Counted from the stretch's first letter, positions 1 through 9,853 are shown. The stretch: 64,000 nt of DNA from Thermoflavifilum sp. (GCF_014961315.1 NZ_CP063141.1:1674001-1738000); one strand, 5' to 3'. Notes: generated by a model not told the origin, from the letters alone. Made by a program: numbers and translations.

Positions 1-270
1 ATAACCTTACCGCTGATTTACGCCCTTCGAAAAGCCAGTCCAGCTGAGAAACGCAGAATGATGCATCTGATTAAGCATGAATATCGCAATCGAAAAAAAA
101 TTCGGGAGGTTATTCAGTTTGTCATTGAAGCGGGTGGCATTGAATATGCTACACAGCAGATGTTTGCATTCCGGGATGAAGCGTTTCAAATTTTATATAC
201 TTTTCCGGATGAACCTGTACGTAGAGGCCTGGAAGCTCTGGTTAGATTCACTACAGATCGTCAGTATTGA
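1..270 (+). CDS. Polyprenyl (isoprenoid) diphosphate synthase, 3' end only
   Basis: This is the C-terminal 89 codons of a gene that begins before the window. The frame is open from base 1 and reads ITLPLIYALRKAS, which matches the GK(I/L)TLP(L/V)I segment of trans-isoprenyl diphosphate synthases, and it ends with the LEALVRFTTDRQY-type tail common in these enzymes. The family condenses isopentenyl diphosphate units into the polyprenyl chain used for quinones or undecaprenyl carriers. The aspartate-rich catalytic motifs would lie upstream and cannot be seen, so chain length and exact role are undetermined. The next gene, recJ, starts 28 bases downstream on the same strand and may be cotranscribed. 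Confidence 0.85.
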   Translation: MTLPLIYALRKASPAEKRRMMHLIKHEYRNRKKIREVIQFVIEAGGIEYATQQMFAFRDEAFQILYTFPDEPVRRGLEALVRFTTDRQY

Positions 271-298
271 TAGCTCTTTCAATATATAACATTCCCAC

Positions 299-2059
299 AT
301 GAGGATTCGTACATTGCCAAAGCGCTGGATAGTAAAAGCTTTCGATACACAGGATACCTGCTATCATGACATGCTTATATTGCAACAGCAATTGCAGCTA
401 AGGCCCCTGTGGTGTCGGCTGCTCGTGCAAAGAGGAATTAAAAACTACACAGAAGCTTATCGTTTCTTCAGGCCTTCGTTCTCACATCTACATGATCCTT
501 TTCTCATGCCCGATATGCATCGGGCCTGTGAGCGCATATATGATGCTATCACGCGTAATGAGCCTATCCTCATTTTCGGTGACTATGATGTGGATGGCAC
601 CACTTCGGTGGCCATTTTGTATGATTACCTGCAGCAACGGGGGGCAAATGTAAGTTTCGACGTTCCAGACAGGTTGAGGGAAGGGTATGGTCTTTCTATG
701 GCAGCCGTGGATCGGGCCATACAATCGCATGCCAGGTTGTTAATCACGCTTGATTGTGGCATGAAAGATATCTCATCCATAGCCCGTGCAAGACAGGCCG
801 GAATGGATGTGATTGTATGCGATCATCATCTGCCAGGCGCAGTATTGCCGGATGCATGTGCGATATTAAATCCATTGCTTCACCGCCCATCCACTGAAGC
901 TTATCCTTACAGCGCATTATCGGCCTGTGGCATCACGTTTAAATTGATTCAGGCTTTAGATGCCGGTGGAAAGACGGATGTCAACATTTTGGATTATCTG
1001 GATCGGGTGGCGCTCAGCATTGCTGCTGATATTGTGCCGCTTACCGGCGAGAACCGAACACTGCTGGCTTTAGGATTGAAGCAAATGAACCTTCATCCTT
1101 CCACGGGTATGCTTGCCCTGATAGAAGCCAGTGGATTGTCTCGCGACCCATCTTGCCCGATCGGGATGCGGGAGCTGGGATTTGTATTGGCGCCACGGGT
1201 AAATGCGGCAGGGCGCATGAAAGACGCACATACGGCCGTGCGATTGTTTACGGAAAAAGATCCGCAAAATGCAAGGGAACTGGCCGAGGAATTGCACCAG
1301 CGCAACCAGCAACGCATGGAAAACGACCGAAATATAGCGCAGGAAGCCATGGAATGGATTGAAAACCATCCCGAGGAACAACAACGTAAAACCATTGTGG
1401 TTTATCAACCCCACTGGCATAAGGGTGTCATTGGCATCGTTGCATCGCGACTGGTGGAATGGTATTTTAAACCTACTGTGGTGCTCACTGCAGCCGATGA
1501 TCAGCAACTGGCAGGCTCAGCTCGCTCGGTGCCAGGCTTTAATCTGTATCAAGCCATCGATGCATGCGGTCATTTACTGGAACGTTACGGCGGGCATGAT
1601 TATGCAGCAGGACTTGTGTTGCCTGCACATCATCTGGATGCATTCCGGGAAACATTTGAAAACGTAGTATCGTCAACCATTCAAGACCATCAACTCATGC
1701 CCGCTATTTACATTGACGCCGCTATTCGTCCCGAAGAAATCACGCCTGCTTTTATCCGGATGCTGAAGCAGTTTGAGCCTTATGGCATGGAAAATGAACC
1801 ACCCGTGTTTCTCATGAGCAAACTGCGTTCCATAACGAATATCCAGCCTTTGAAAAATGATCATCTCAAGTTTCAGATCCAGCGGAATAACCTGCCGCCT
1901 TTAGAAGTTGTGGGTTTTCAAATGGCCCACTATTTTGATTTATTTCGTCAGCAAAAACCCATCGATATATGTTTTACCATTGAAGAAAATGTCTGGAACG
2001 GGCAATCCTCCATTCAGCTAAAATTATGTGATATGCGTATCACCCAGGCCTCAATTTGA
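299..2059 (+). CDS. recJ: Single-stranded-DNA-specific exonuclease RecJ
   Basis: A 586-residue DHH-family 5'-3' single-strand exonuclease, acting in recombinational repair and mismatch repair. The metal-binding motifs are intact: DYDVDG at residues 95-100, LDCG at 151-154 and CDHH at 174-177. A DHHA1-type region follows, with the glycine-rich GGHDYAAGL segment near residue 440, then a C-terminal OB-like domain, giving the usual RecJ length. The ATG at 299 lies just after the preceding polyprenyl synthase gene. The 3' end overlaps the end of the convergent DUF983 gene by nine bases, so no terminator fits between them. Confidence 0.95.
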   Translation: MRIRTLPKRWIVKAFDTQDTCYHDMLILQQQLQLRPLWCRLLVQRGIKNYTEAYRFFRPSFSHLHDPFLMPDMHRACERIYDAITRNEPILIFGDYDVDGTTSVAILYDYLQQRGANVSFDVPDRLREGYGLSMAAVDRAIQSHARLLITLDCGMKDISSIARARQAGMDVIVCDHHLPGAVLPDACAILNPLLHRPSTEAYPYSALSACGITFKLIQALDAGGKTDVNILDYLDRVALSIAADIVPLTGENRTLLALGLKQMNLHPSTGMLALIEASGLSRDPSCPIGMRELGFVLAPRVNAAGRMKDAHTAVRLFTEKDPQNARELAEELHQRNQQRMENDRNIAQEAMEWIENHPEEQQRKTIVVYQPHWHKGVIGIVASRLVEWYFKPTVVLTAADDQQLAGSARSVPGFNLYQAIDACGHLLERYGGHDYAAGLVLPAHHLDAFRETFENVVSSTIQDHQLMPAIYIDAAIRPEEITPAFIRMLKQFEPYGMENEPPVFLMSKLRSITNIQPLKNDHLKFQIQRNNLPPLEVVGFQMAHYFDLFRQQKPIDICFTIEENVWNGQSSIQLKLCDMRITQASI

Positions 2060-2482
2060 TGTCGCGCGATCGGCAATGGATGTACATTGCGTGGCATGAG
2101 GATCAAAATGTACGAATAAGCTTAAATATAAAACCCTCGACAAACGCATCAGATAAGGCATGGCAATCAGTACAATGGCTGCGTTGATCAGCAACCAGTA
2201 CAGTATGCTATTGTCTTTCCAGCTGATGCCAAATAAAATCCAGTACCACGCTAAATTAAATCCAGATAAGGCTACACTGAGCCCATAACTTACATAGCCG
2301 GTACCATACCAGAAGCCGGTTTCCAGTTCTGTTTTTTGTCCACACACCGGGCAATGCGCATGCATATCGAGCGTATGGTTGAGTTGATACGGATTACGGG
2401 TACGAAATAAAAATCCTTTTCTGCAGTGCGGGCATTTCAATTGCAGTACAGCACGTATATAACTGATAACATTGTCTGGCAT
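2051..2482 (-). CDS. DUF983 family small membrane protein with zinc-ribbon motif
   Basis: A 143-residue protein of the DUF983 family. Near the N-terminus it has two CPxC pairs (CPHC at about residue 18, CPVC at about residue 45), expected to form a zinc ribbon on the cytoplasmic side. Two hydrophobic segments follow, at about residues 65-88 and 93-112, suggesting a membrane-anchored protein. The molecular role of the family is not established. It is a single-gene unit: a -7 promoter element lies about 45 bases upstream, and its end overlaps convergent recJ. The family assignment is firm; any function would be a guess. Confidence 0.85.
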   Translation of the reverse strand: MPDNVISYIRAVLQLKCPHCRKGFLFRTRNPYQLNHTLDMHAHCPVCGQKTELETGFWYGTGYVSYGLSVALSGFNLAWYWILFGISWKDNSILYWLLINAAIVLIAMPYLMRLSRVLYLSLFVHFDPHATQCTSIADRATSN

Positions 2483-2526
2483 AAAAAAGAAGGATTTTGT
2501 TGTCCCGCTGATGCGTAATTTCGTTG

Positions 2527-2534
2527 CAAAGGTA
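2527..2534 (-). promoter_or_regulatory. Candidate -7 element for the DUF983 gene
   Basis: On the minus strand this reads TACCTTTG, an exact match to the Bacteroidota -7 consensus TAnnTTTG. It lies about 45 bases before the DUF983 ATG. No good TTG -33 element stands at the usual distance, so this rests on the -7 match and position alone. Confidence 0.4.
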
Positions 2535-2566
2535 ATACCTTGGGTTATCAGGCAGTTGTCATATTT

Positions 2567-4126
2567 TCAAGCTCCCCAGTTTTCCCGATCCAGGCTGCGG
2601 TACTGAATAGCTTCTGCGATGTGCTGGATCTGGATGTTTTCTGATCCTTCAAGGTCGGCAATGGTACGGGCTACTTTGAGGATGCGATCATAGGCTCTGG
2701 CAGAAAGATGCAGTCTTTCCATGGCCGTCTTTAACAATTGCAAGCCGCCTTGAGGTACGATGCAAAATTTTTTCAATAAGCTGCTGTTGATTTGTGCATT
2801 GCAGTAAATGCCGGGATAGGCCTGATAGCGTTGTTGCTGAATCTGTCTGGCTTTGATAACCCTTTCCCGGATGGTAGCGCTTTTTTCAGCCTCCTGCGTG
2901 GTAGACAGTTGAAGGAAAGGAACGGGCGTAACCTCTACATGTAAGTCAATTCTATCGAGCAGGGGGCCGGAAATGCGGCTGAGGTATTTCTGTACAGCAC
3001 CGGGTGGACAGGTGCATGCTTTTTCGGGGTGGTTGAAATAGCCGCAGGGACATGGATTCATCGAAGCGACAAGCATAAAGCTGGCGGGGAATTCAATAGC
3101 GATTTTTGCACGTGAAATGGTTACCTTTCGCTCTTCGATGGGTTGTCGCAATACTTCCAGCACGGAGCGTTTGAATTCGGGCAATTCATCCAGAAACAAC
3201 ACTCCATGATGTGCAAGCGAAATCTCGCCGGGTTGAGGAATACTCCCTCCGCCCACCAGTGCTGTGTCGCTGATGGTGTGATGGGGAGCCCTGAAAGGCC
3301 TATGTGCAATTAAAGTAGCATTTGCAGGAAGCTTGCCTGCAACCGAATGAATTTTGGTTGTTTCCAGTGCTTCCTGTAGGGTAAGAGGCGGTAAGATGGT
3401 GGGTAAGCGCCTGGCAAGCATGGTTTTTCCGGCTCCGGGTGGTCCGATCAAAATCACATTATGACCGCCTGCGGCTGCGATTTCCATAGCCCTTTTAATG
3501 TGATCCTGTCCTTTTACATCACTGAAATCTTCTGTAAACGTTTGCTGGGCATGAAAAAACTCCTCACGGGTATCTATTTTCAGGGGCTCCAGTTGCGATT
3601 TGCCTTCCAGGAAGTCGACAACTTCCCGGATATGTGAAACACCATATACTTCCAAACGATTTACCATAGCGGCTTCTCGTGCATTCTGCCTGGGCAGGAT
3701 GAAACCCTTGAATTGTTCTTTACGGGCCTGAATTGCAATAGGCAACGCACCGCGTATGGGTTGTAAGGAACCATCCAGCGACAATTCACCCATGATTACA
3801 TATTGCGAGAGCCTGGCCTGTCCGCCTTCTGGTAAATCGGCTAACATCTGACCGGAAGCAGCTAAAATGCCAATAGCGATGGGAAGATCGTAGGCCGACC
3901 CTGCTTTTTTAATATCGGCAGGAGCCATGTTCACCACAATGCGCATGCGGGGCATCCGGAATCCACTGTTTTTCAATGCCGCTTCAATACGTTGCTGGCT
4001 CTCTTTCACGGCATTATCGGGTAAGCCCACCATAAAGTATTTCATGCCCTGTGCTACATCCACTTCAATGGTAATGGTGATGGCATCAATACCATGAACT
4101 GCACTGCCAAAGGTTTTTACCAGCAT
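2567..4126 (-). CDS. comM: YifB/ComM family Mg-chelatase-like AAA+ ATPase
   Basis: A 519-residue protein of the YifB/ComM family. The N-terminal ChlI-like domain begins [15 protein letters not shown]. The central AAA+ module has Walker A GPPGAGKT and a Walker B-like LFLDELPEF. The C-terminal Mg-chelatase-related domain contains a conserved cysteine segment (MNPCPCGYF). In naturally competent bacteria ComM is a hexameric helicase that promotes branch migration during integration of donor DNA; whether it does so here is inference. It lies upstream of the convergent DUF983 gene and is separated from the MutS-like gene by 63 bases. Confidence 0.9.
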   Translation of the reverse strand: MLVKTFGSAVHGIDAITITIEVDVAQGMKYFMVGLPDNAVKESQQRIEAALKNSGFRMPRMRIVVNMAPADIKKAGSAYDLPIAIGILAASGQMLADLPEGGQARLSQYVIMGELSLDGSLQPIRGALPIAIQARKEQFKGFILPRQNAREAAMVNRLEVYGVSHIREVVDFLEGKSQLEPLKIDTREEFFHAQQTFTEDFSDVKGQDHIKRAMEIAAAGGHNVILIGPPGAGKTMLARRLPTILPPLTLQEALETTKIHSVAGKLPANATLIAHRPFRAPHHTISDTALVGGGSIPQPGEISLAHHGVLFLDELPEFKRSVLEVLRQPIEERKVTISRAKIAIEFPASFMLVASMNPCPCGYFNHPEKACTCPPGAVQKYLSRISGPLLDRIDLHVEVTPVPFLQLSTTQEAEKSATIRERVIKARQIQQQRYQAYPGIYCNAQINSSLLKKFCIVPQGGLQLLKTAMERLHLSARAYDRILKVARTIADLEGSENIQIQHIAEAIQYRSLDRENWGA

Positions 4127-4189
4127 CTGATAGGGTTTGTTCGGTTGAAATTACATATTCATCATCATATCCGCAAGGCTGGAATAATG

Positions 4190-5533
4190 CTATCCGATTT
4201 CGGTTTGTTGTAAAGCTCTGAGCAGATCGAGCACTTGCTCTTCCTTTAATATCAGGTACCCCAGCCGATCCTGCGATATGCCTTCTCGTAATTGATAATT
4301 GAATTGAAATTTGCCAGCCTGCATCTGTACTTCAAAATATCGAAATTGAATGTTGTTTTGTGATTTTAATTGTTCGGCGATTTCGTATAAATGGGTGGAT
4401 AGAATAAACAGGCTGCTCCGAACAGATGATAGCCCGCGAATAACAGCAACCGAGCAGTTTCTGGCATCATCTACGTTTGTTCCTTTAAACAGCTCATCAA
4501 TAAGCACCAGCCAGTGTTTTCTATCTTGAATCTTTTCAATGGTATTTTTGATACGATGAACTTCATTGTAAAAATAACTCTTACCATGAATGATATCGTC
4601 GTCAACATGAATGTTGGTAAGCAATCCATCGAATAAGCTTAATTCCATATCTCGTGCCGGCACACCCATACCCATATGAGCCAGAAACACAGCTATTCCC
4701 ACGGCTTTAATAAGCGTACTTTTACCGGCCATATTAGCACCGGTAAGAAAAAGAAAGTTTTGTTCTCGACTCAATTGCAAATCGTTTCTGACAGGTTGTT
4801 TCAAAAGCGGATGAAATATGCCACTCACGCGCAGGAAAGGTGCCTGATGGGAGGTAAATGTGGGCATCACAAAATCATAAGTTTTCATAGCTTTTGCCAT
4901 GGCATACCATGCATCCAGATGTGCATACAGCCTAATTAGCTCCTGCAAGCGCGGTCGGAAGTAACGTTTTGCAATTTGATGTGCCCTTAGCACCACGCTT
5001 ATGGATGTATGCGAATGAAATGAATGGTCAAAAGCCGAAGCTTCTGAAAGAGAAAGAATTTGTTGCATGGATTGCAGTATAGCAGCAAGTTCCCTGGGTG
5101 CAGATGGTTTTAACAACAGTTGAACAAGATAGGTGCATCCCCTCATTAAATCCGCAACATGAGAAAGTGCAAAACACAAATAAGAATAATCACTTTTTCT
5201 CAACGTATGAAACCAGAGGTGCTGAAATAGTCTGGAAATCGGATTATTAGCGGGTTTATCGGCATCAATGCGTGCATTTAAATATTCTTCAATCATCACA
5301 ATGGTTCCGTTTGTTACCTGGTGATCCCATTGATCGATATGTTGATAGATGAATTGTACGATTTGCTGTACGTTGTGTATCTGCTCAAAGCTTTTCAATG
5401 GATGTAAAAAAATACGCTTCAATTCAGCCTCTCCTATACTGGTACGTGTGAAATTAAGATGATGAAAAAGAGAAGACTCTTCATCAGCATGAAAGATAGA
5501 TAGATCCTGATATGTTGTTTTATCGATTTCCAT
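4190..5533 (-). CDS. MutS-related ATPase lacking the mismatch-recognition domain
   Basis: A 447-residue MutS-superfamily protein containing only the lever/core helices and the C-terminal ABC-type ATPase. Walker A is TGANMAGKS at residues 264-272, and the Walker B region is LIDELFKGTN near residue 345. The N-terminal mismatch-binding domain with the Phe-X-Glu motif of true MutS is absent, and there is no C-terminal Smr nuclease domain as in MutS2. Stand-alone proteins of this type are common in Bacteroidota, but their function is not settled. Its start lies only 18 bases from the end of pyrC, so the two are probably cotranscribed. Confidence 0.85.
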   Translation of the reverse strand: MEIDKTTYQDLSIFHADEESSLFHHLNFTRTSIGEAELKRIFLHPLKSFEQIHNVQQIVQFIYQHIDQWDHQVTNGTIVMIEEYLNARIDADKPANNPISRLFQHLWFHTLRKSDYSYLCFALSHVADLMRGCTYLVQLLLKPSAPRELAAILQSMQQILSLSEASAFDHSFHSHTSISVVLRAHQIAKRYFRPRLQELIRLYAHLDAWYAMAKAMKTYDFVMPTFTSHQAPFLRVSGIFHPLLKQPVRNDLQLSREQNFLFLTGANMAGKSTLIKAVGIAVFLAHMGMGVPARDMELSLFDGLLTNIHVDDDIIHGKSYFYNEVHRIKNTIEKIQDRKHWLVLIDELFKGTNVDDARNCSVAVIRGLSSVRSSLFILSTHLYEIAEQLKSQNNIQFRYFEVQMQAGKFQFNYQLREGISQDRLGYLILKEEQVLDLLRALQQTEIG

Positions 5534-5551
5534 GCAAATGATTTATGATCA

Positions 5552-6895
5552 TCATCGGTTAAATAGCAGTCGTTTGCCCATTTGCGATTCATTGAATTTG
5601 CCTTCAACATAGGCCAGGTGACCACTCACAAAGGTATGGCTGATGCGTGCGGGAAAACGGTGTGATTCAAAGGGGCTCCACTTACATTTATAAAACAAGT
5701 GTTCTTTATCAACCGGTGTTGTACCTTGCATATCTACGATAACGGCATCTGCAAAATAACCTTCCCGCACAAAACCCCTATCACGAATCTGAAAACATAT
5801 GGCCGGATGATGACACATTTTTTCTACGATTTGCTCCAGTGATATTTTACCGTTACGGAAATATTCCAGCATGAGCAGCAAACCATGTTGCACCAGTGGC
5901 AATCCGGCGGGTGCCTGCAAGTAAGGTTGTTGTTTTTCTTCCCACGTGTGGGGTGCATGATCGGTTGCAATCACATCAATACGTCCTTCCAGCAGAGCCT
6001 GCCACAGCGCTTCTCGATGATGTGCGGCTTTAATAGCCGGGTTGCATTTGATTAAATTGCCCAGTTTGCTGTATGCATCTGCAGTAAAATGCAAATGATG
6101 TACGCACACCTCGGCCGTGATTTGTTTCTCGGCCAACGGTATATCGGCTGAAAACAAATGCATTTCATCGGCTGTGGTCAAATGCAAAACATGCAAGCGT
6201 GTGCCATAACGTTTGGCCAGTGAAACGGCAAAGGATGATGAACGGTAACAGACTTCTTCATTGCGAATCCAGGGATGATCGGCGGCTGTTAAAGCTTCGC
6301 CCTTTTGTGCTCTGGCCTGTTGCAGGCGAAGCCTGATCAGCGCTTCATCCTCGCAATGGGTAGTTATGGGCAACTCGCAGCTGGCAAATATGTTTTCAAG
6401 TGTGGAAATATCATCCACAAGCAATTCACCCGTAGATGATCCCATGAAGATTTTCAATCCGCATATCTCATGTCGATGTGCATTTAGCCTCAGAATTTCG
6501 TCCTGGTGATGATTGGCCGCACCGAGATAAAAAGAATAATTGGCCAGTGAATGCCTGGCGGCAATTTCATATTTCTGCTGCAGTATTTCCAGCTTAACGG
6601 CCGGTGGATAGGTGTTGGGCATTTCCATATAACTGGTTACCCCACCTGCAACTGCCGCACGTGATTCGGTATGAATGGTGGCTTTATGGGTATATCCCGG
6701 TTCGCGAAAATGCACCTGATCATCGATGATGCCCGGCAGCAGATATTTCCCGTGGCCATCAATTTCGGTTACCTGAGTTTTTACCTGAATCTGGGGAGCG
6801 ATCTTACCAAAACGTTCTCCTTCAATCAGTACATCCGTTGGCACGATTTTCCCTTCATTAACAAGTAGAATATCTTTGATCAAATATCTTTGCAT
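5552..6895 (-). CDS. pyrC: Dihydroorotase (class I, PyrC type)
   Basis: A 447-residue amidohydrolase converting carbamoyl aspartate to dihydroorotate in pyrimidine synthesis. The family motifs are the metal site DDQVHFREPG, a lysine in KIFMGSSTGE (the candidate carboxylated lysine), a histidine in THCEDE, and ATDHAPH near the C-terminus. The first histidine of the usual HxH pair is a glutamine. The start at 6895 (MQRYLIKDILL) was chosen because homologues begin this way; a further in-frame ATG at 6916 would add seven residues that look non-conserved. The MutS-like gene follows after 18 bases, and the outer-membrane protein gene is divergent. Confidence 0.9.
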   Translation of the reverse strand: MQRYLIKDILLVNEGKIVPTDVLIEGERFGKIAPQIQVKTQVTEIDGHGKYLLPGIIDDQVHFREPGYTHKATIHTESRAAVAGGVTSYMEMPNTYPPAVKLEILQQKYEIAARHSLANYSFYLGAANHHQDEILRLNAHRHEICGLKIFMGSSTGELLVDDISTLENIFASCELPITTHCEDEALIRLRLQQARAQKGEALTAADHPWIRNEEVCYRSSSFAVSLAKRYGTRLHVLHLTTADEMHLFSADIPLAEKQITAEVCVHHLHFTADAYSKLGNLIKCNPAIKAAHHREALWQALLEGRIDVIATDHAPHTWEEKQQPYLQAPAGLPLVQHGLLLMLEYFRNGKISLEQIVEKMCHHPAICFQIRDRGFVREGYFADAVIVDMQGTTPVDKEHLFYKCKWSPFESHRFPARISHTFVSGHLAYVEGKFNESQMGKRLLFNR

Positions 6896-6943
6896 GTGAT
6901 AAAAATACTGAAACATTCACATTCCTCAACCCATCTTCCCGCC

Positions 6944-8647
6944 ATGTACCCATTATCATCCTTTTTATTTCGCACCGGTGCTTGTTTGCTTTTCTTCACA
7001 GGACTGGTGTTTTGCCATCATAGCGTTGATGCACAATCTACGGATATTCCCCTGCATCAGCCGGCCTATCACGAAGCCGATCGAATGGAAATATTATCAG
7101 GCCGATTGCCATCTACCTACACCAGTTTTGTGAAACCTTATGCGGCGTCAGCACTGATACCTTTTGTCCAGCAAGCAGATTCACAAATGCATCCGGTACT
7201 TTCACGCGTAGATCAATATGCAATCCGGCAAATCTACACGGATTACCCGGAATGGCTTCAGGATACCACCCTGGCCGATAGTTCCCGTCATCCACTGTGG
7301 AAACTTTTTTATACTTCTCCGGCTTATTTATTTCAATACCATAGCCCCGATTTATATTTCACCATCAATCCAGTATTGCTGTTACAGGGTGGAAAAGAAA
7401 CGCACGATGGTGATTTGTTGTTTGTCAATACCCGGGGTTTAGAGCTCAAAGGCCGACTGGCAAATAAAATCGGATTTTATTCTTTCCTTTCAGACAATCA
7501 AGAAAGGCCTCCATTATTCGTTCAGCAATGGATTCATCAATATAAGGCCGTACCTGGAATGGGATTTTACAAATCATATCGGGGTAATGGTGTGGATTAT
7601 ATTCATGCTACGGGATATATCTCGTTTCAGGTGACCCGATTTATTGATGTAAATTTCGGCTATGGTAAAAACTTTCTGGGGGATGGTATTCGGAGTATGT
7701 TCCTGAGCGATTTTTCGAATGATTACCTGTATCTGAAGCTGAATACGAATGTATGGCGGTTGCATTATTATAACTTGTTTGCCGAGCTAACCTCCCAATT
7801 CAATCCCGATAGTGATTATTTGAGGCCTAAAAAATACATGGCTTTGCACGATCTGAGCATGGATATCACGCATTGGTTGAATGCAGGGGTATTTGAAAGC
7901 GTAATATTTACCAGGCCCGATCATTTTGATTTTCAATATTTAAACCCCGTGATTTTTTATCGCTCGGTGGAACAACAATTAGGAAGTCCGGATAAAGCAC
8001 ATGTAGGATTTCATGCGAAAGCCGATGTGGCCCATCACTGGCAGTTTTACGGACAGTTTCTGTTCGATGAACTGCGTATCAGCGAATTTCTCAGTCATGA
8101 CGGATGGTGGGGTAACAAGTGGGCTGCACAACTGGGCGCAAAGTACATAAACGCTTTCGGAATCCACAACCTCGATTTGCAGGGCGAAATGAACATTGTG
8201 CGGCCATACACCTATACGCATAGTGATACCATTACCAATTACACGAATTACAACCAACCATTGGCCGATCCGATGGGCGCTAATTTCAGGGAGTTTATCG
8301 GTATTGCTCGTTATCAGCCTCTGCCCAGGTTGGTATTGCAGGGGCAACTTTTATTTGTGCAACAGGGGCGCGATACTACGGGAGTGAACTGGGGCAGTAA
8401 TATTTTCAAAAGTTATTACACCCGTCAACAGGATTACAATAACCGTATCGGACAGGGGTTAGAGGCTAAGATTGCCAGCCTGAACCTGCTGCTTTCTTAC
8501 GAAATTAAGTATCATCTTTATCTCGATCTTTCGTATCTATATCGAAAAACAGGTGGAGCTTATTTCCTGTATGATCCGCAACCCGACACGCATTTTATTT
8601 CCATAGCGTTACGATGGAATATCGCTCGTCGGACGTATGATTTTTAG
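6944..8647 (+). CDS. Outer-membrane beta-barrel protein, Wzi/RemB-like
   Basis: A 567-residue exported protein. The ATG at 6944 gives a clear signal peptide (hydrophobic core GACLLFFTGLVF, probable cleavage after VDA); an upstream in-frame TTG would put 18 polar residues in front of it. The mature part has many alternating aromatic/hydrophobic strands and ends RRTYDF, with a terminal phenylalanine as in outer-membrane barrels. Segments such as GKNFLGDGIRSMFLSDFSN resemble the RemB/Wzi-type proteins of Bacteroidota, linked to gliding or capsule attachment in some species. That function is not shown here. A strong hairpin follows the stop codon. Confidence 0.7.
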   Translation: MYPLSSFLFRTGACLLFFTGLVFCHHSVDAQSTDIPLHQPAYHEADRMEILSGRLPSTYTSFVKPYAASALIPFVQQADSQMHPVLSRVDQYAIRQIYTDYPEWLQDTTLADSSRHPLWKLFYTSPAYLFQYHSPDLYFTINPVLLLQGGKETHDGDLLFVNTRGLELKGRLANKIGFYSFLSDNQERPPLFVQQWIHQYKAVPGMGFYKSYRGNGVDYIHATGYISFQVTRFIDVNFGYGKNFLGDGIRSMFLSDFSNDYLYLKLNTNVWRLHYYNLFAELTSQFNPDSDYLRPKKYMALHDLSMDITHWLNAGVFESVIFTRPDHFDFQYLNPVIFYRSVEQQLGSPDKAHVGFHAKADVAHHWQFYGQFLFDELRISEFLSHDGWWGNKWAAQLGAKYINAFGIHNLDLQGEMNIVRPYTYTHSDTITNYTNYNQPLADPMGANFREFIGIARYQPLPRLVLQGQLLFVQQGRDTTGVNWGSNIFKSYYTRQQDYNNRIGQGLEAKIASLNLLLSYEIKYHLYLDLSYLYRKTGGAYFLYDPQPDTHFISIALRWNIARRTYDF

Positions 8648-8655
8648 CAAATGAA

Positions 8656-8681
8656 AAAGCTGCAGATAAAGCTGCAGCTTT
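8656..8681. terminator. Bidirectional terminator hairpin
   Basis: A perfect 10-bp inverted repeat, AAAGCTGCAG and CTGCAGCTTT, with a six-base loop. It lies between two convergent genes, the barrel protein ending at 8647 and rplI ending at 8711. Flanking A and T runs make it usable from both sides. Confidence 0.75.
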
Positions 8682-8710
8682 CGATTATGTTGTGGCATTG
8701 AAGTTTTTGC

Positions 8711-9157
8711 TTATTCTGCTACCACTTCAAATTTAACATCCACTTCATTGCCCTTACCAAAATCAATGCGGGCCGTATATACGCCTAATTCTTTTACTTC
8801 TTCGAGCAAATGGATGCGACGGCGGTCAACTTCATATCCTTTCTGGGTTTTAATAGCCTGGGCGATTTGCACGGGCGTCACAGAGCCGAAAATTTTTCCG
8901 GTAGTACCAACTTTAGCGCCAATCCGCAACGGGGAAGCCTGAAGTGCTTCTTTCACCTGAGCGATGGCGGCCAGGAGGGCTTCTTCTTTACGACGTTCGG
9001 CTTTTTTGCGCTGTTCCAGTTGCTTCAGGTTTGCAGGACTGGCTTCAACGGCCAGCTTGCGCGGAATCAAAAAATTTCGCCCGTAGCCGTCTTTAACCGT
9101 CACCAGATCATTTTGATGGCCCAAGTTTTCCACGTCTTGCAACAAAATAACTTGCAT
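8711..9157 (-). CDS. rplI: 50S ribosomal protein bL9
   Basis: A 148-residue protein of normal bL9 length. It starts with the conserved MQVILLQDVENLGHQND and contains GYGRNFLIPRKLA, the family signature of the N-terminal 23S rRNA-binding domain. A long lysine- and glutamate-rich connecting helix and a C-terminal domain follow. It is the last gene of the rpsF-rpsR-rplI operon, 14 bases after rpsR, and is followed by a hairpin terminator shared with the convergent gene. Confidence 0.97.
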   Translation of the reverse strand: MQVILLQDVENLGHQNDLVTVKDGYGRNFLIPRKLAVEASPANLKQLEQRKKAERRKEEALLAAIAQVKEALQASPLRIGAKVGTTGKIFGSVTPVQIAQAIKTQKGYEVDRRRIHLLEEVKELGVYTARIDFGKGNEVDVKFEVVAE

Positions 9158-9171
9158 AGAGAGCGAGCTTT

Positions 9172-9441
9172 TTATTTCAGGAGATCGGTTACATAAGGCA
9201 GCAGTGCCATCTGGCGGGCTTTTTTTACAGCCGTGGCCAGCTTGCGTTGATATTTCAGGGAATTTCCCGTGATGCGGCGGGGAAGTAATTTACCCTGTTC
9301 GTTCAAAAATTTTTTCAGGAATTCGGCGTCTTTGTAATCGATATACTTGATACCCAATTTTTTGAAACGACAGTATTTCTTCTGCCGTTTTTCAATGCGG
9401 GTAGCTGTTAAATACTTGATTTCTGGTTGCTTGGTTGCCAT
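9172..9441 (-). CDS. rpsR: 30S ribosomal protein bS18
   Basis: An 89-residue bS18 with the conserved core: [18 protein letters not shown], then LLPRRITG, then [21 protein letters not shown]. It binds next to bS6 on the 30S platform, which fits its position 13 bases downstream of rpsF. The N-terminal extension rich in lysine and arginine is normal for Bacteroidota. It is the middle gene of the three-gene ribosomal protein operon. Confidence 0.97.
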   Translation of the reverse strand: MATKQPEIKYLTATRIEKRQKKYCRFKKLGIKYIDYKDAEFLKKFLNEQGKLLPRRITGNSLKYQRKLATAVKKARQMALLPYVTDLLK

Positions 9442-9454
9442 AGTTTGTTAAGCA

Positions 9455-9826
9455 TTAGGCATTAAGGTTATCAAATTCTTTTTGAATAGCACTTTGCTGA
9501 ATCCCGGCCCTGCGTTTGGCGTTGTATTCTACCGCGTACTTGTCGAGGCGGGTAATCATGTGACGCATCACCTGTTCATCGCGATTGAGCTGAACGGTGA
9601 GTTTACTATTGAGGTCGGATGGCGCCTGATATTCCAGCACCCAGTAAAGACCGGTCGTCTTCTTCTGGATGGGATACGCCAGTGATCTGAGTCCCCATGG
9701 TTCCTGATAAACGATCACACCGCCGTTTTCCTGGATAAAATCCACATACTTCTTCTGTGCAGCGGCATATTCTTCTTCAGAAAGAATCGGGGTAAAGATC
9801 ACCATCAATTCATAATTGTTCATCAT
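9455..9826 (-). CDS. rpsF: 30S ribosomal protein bS6
   Basis: A 123-residue bS6, first gene of the rpsF-rpsR-rplI operon. The core NNYELMVIFTPILSEEE and the segment GLRSLAYPIQKKTTGLYW are typical. Two adjacent ATG codons (9826 and 9823) compete as start; the second gives MNNYELM, the usual beginning. A strong Bacteroidota promoter lies about 30 bases upstream, and htpG is divergent. In many bacteria bS6 with bS18 binds its own leader, but the leader here is short and I see no obvious structure for that. Confidence 0.97.
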   Translation of the reverse strand: MMNNYELMVIFTPILSEEEYAAAQKKYVDFIQENGGVIVYQEPWGLRSLAYPIQKKTTGLYWVLEYQAPSDLNSKLTVQLNRDEQVMRHMITRLDKYAVEYNAKRRAGIQQSAIQKEFDNLNA

Positions 9827-9853
9827 ACCCGGTGTTTAAAGAATTTGGGAGTG

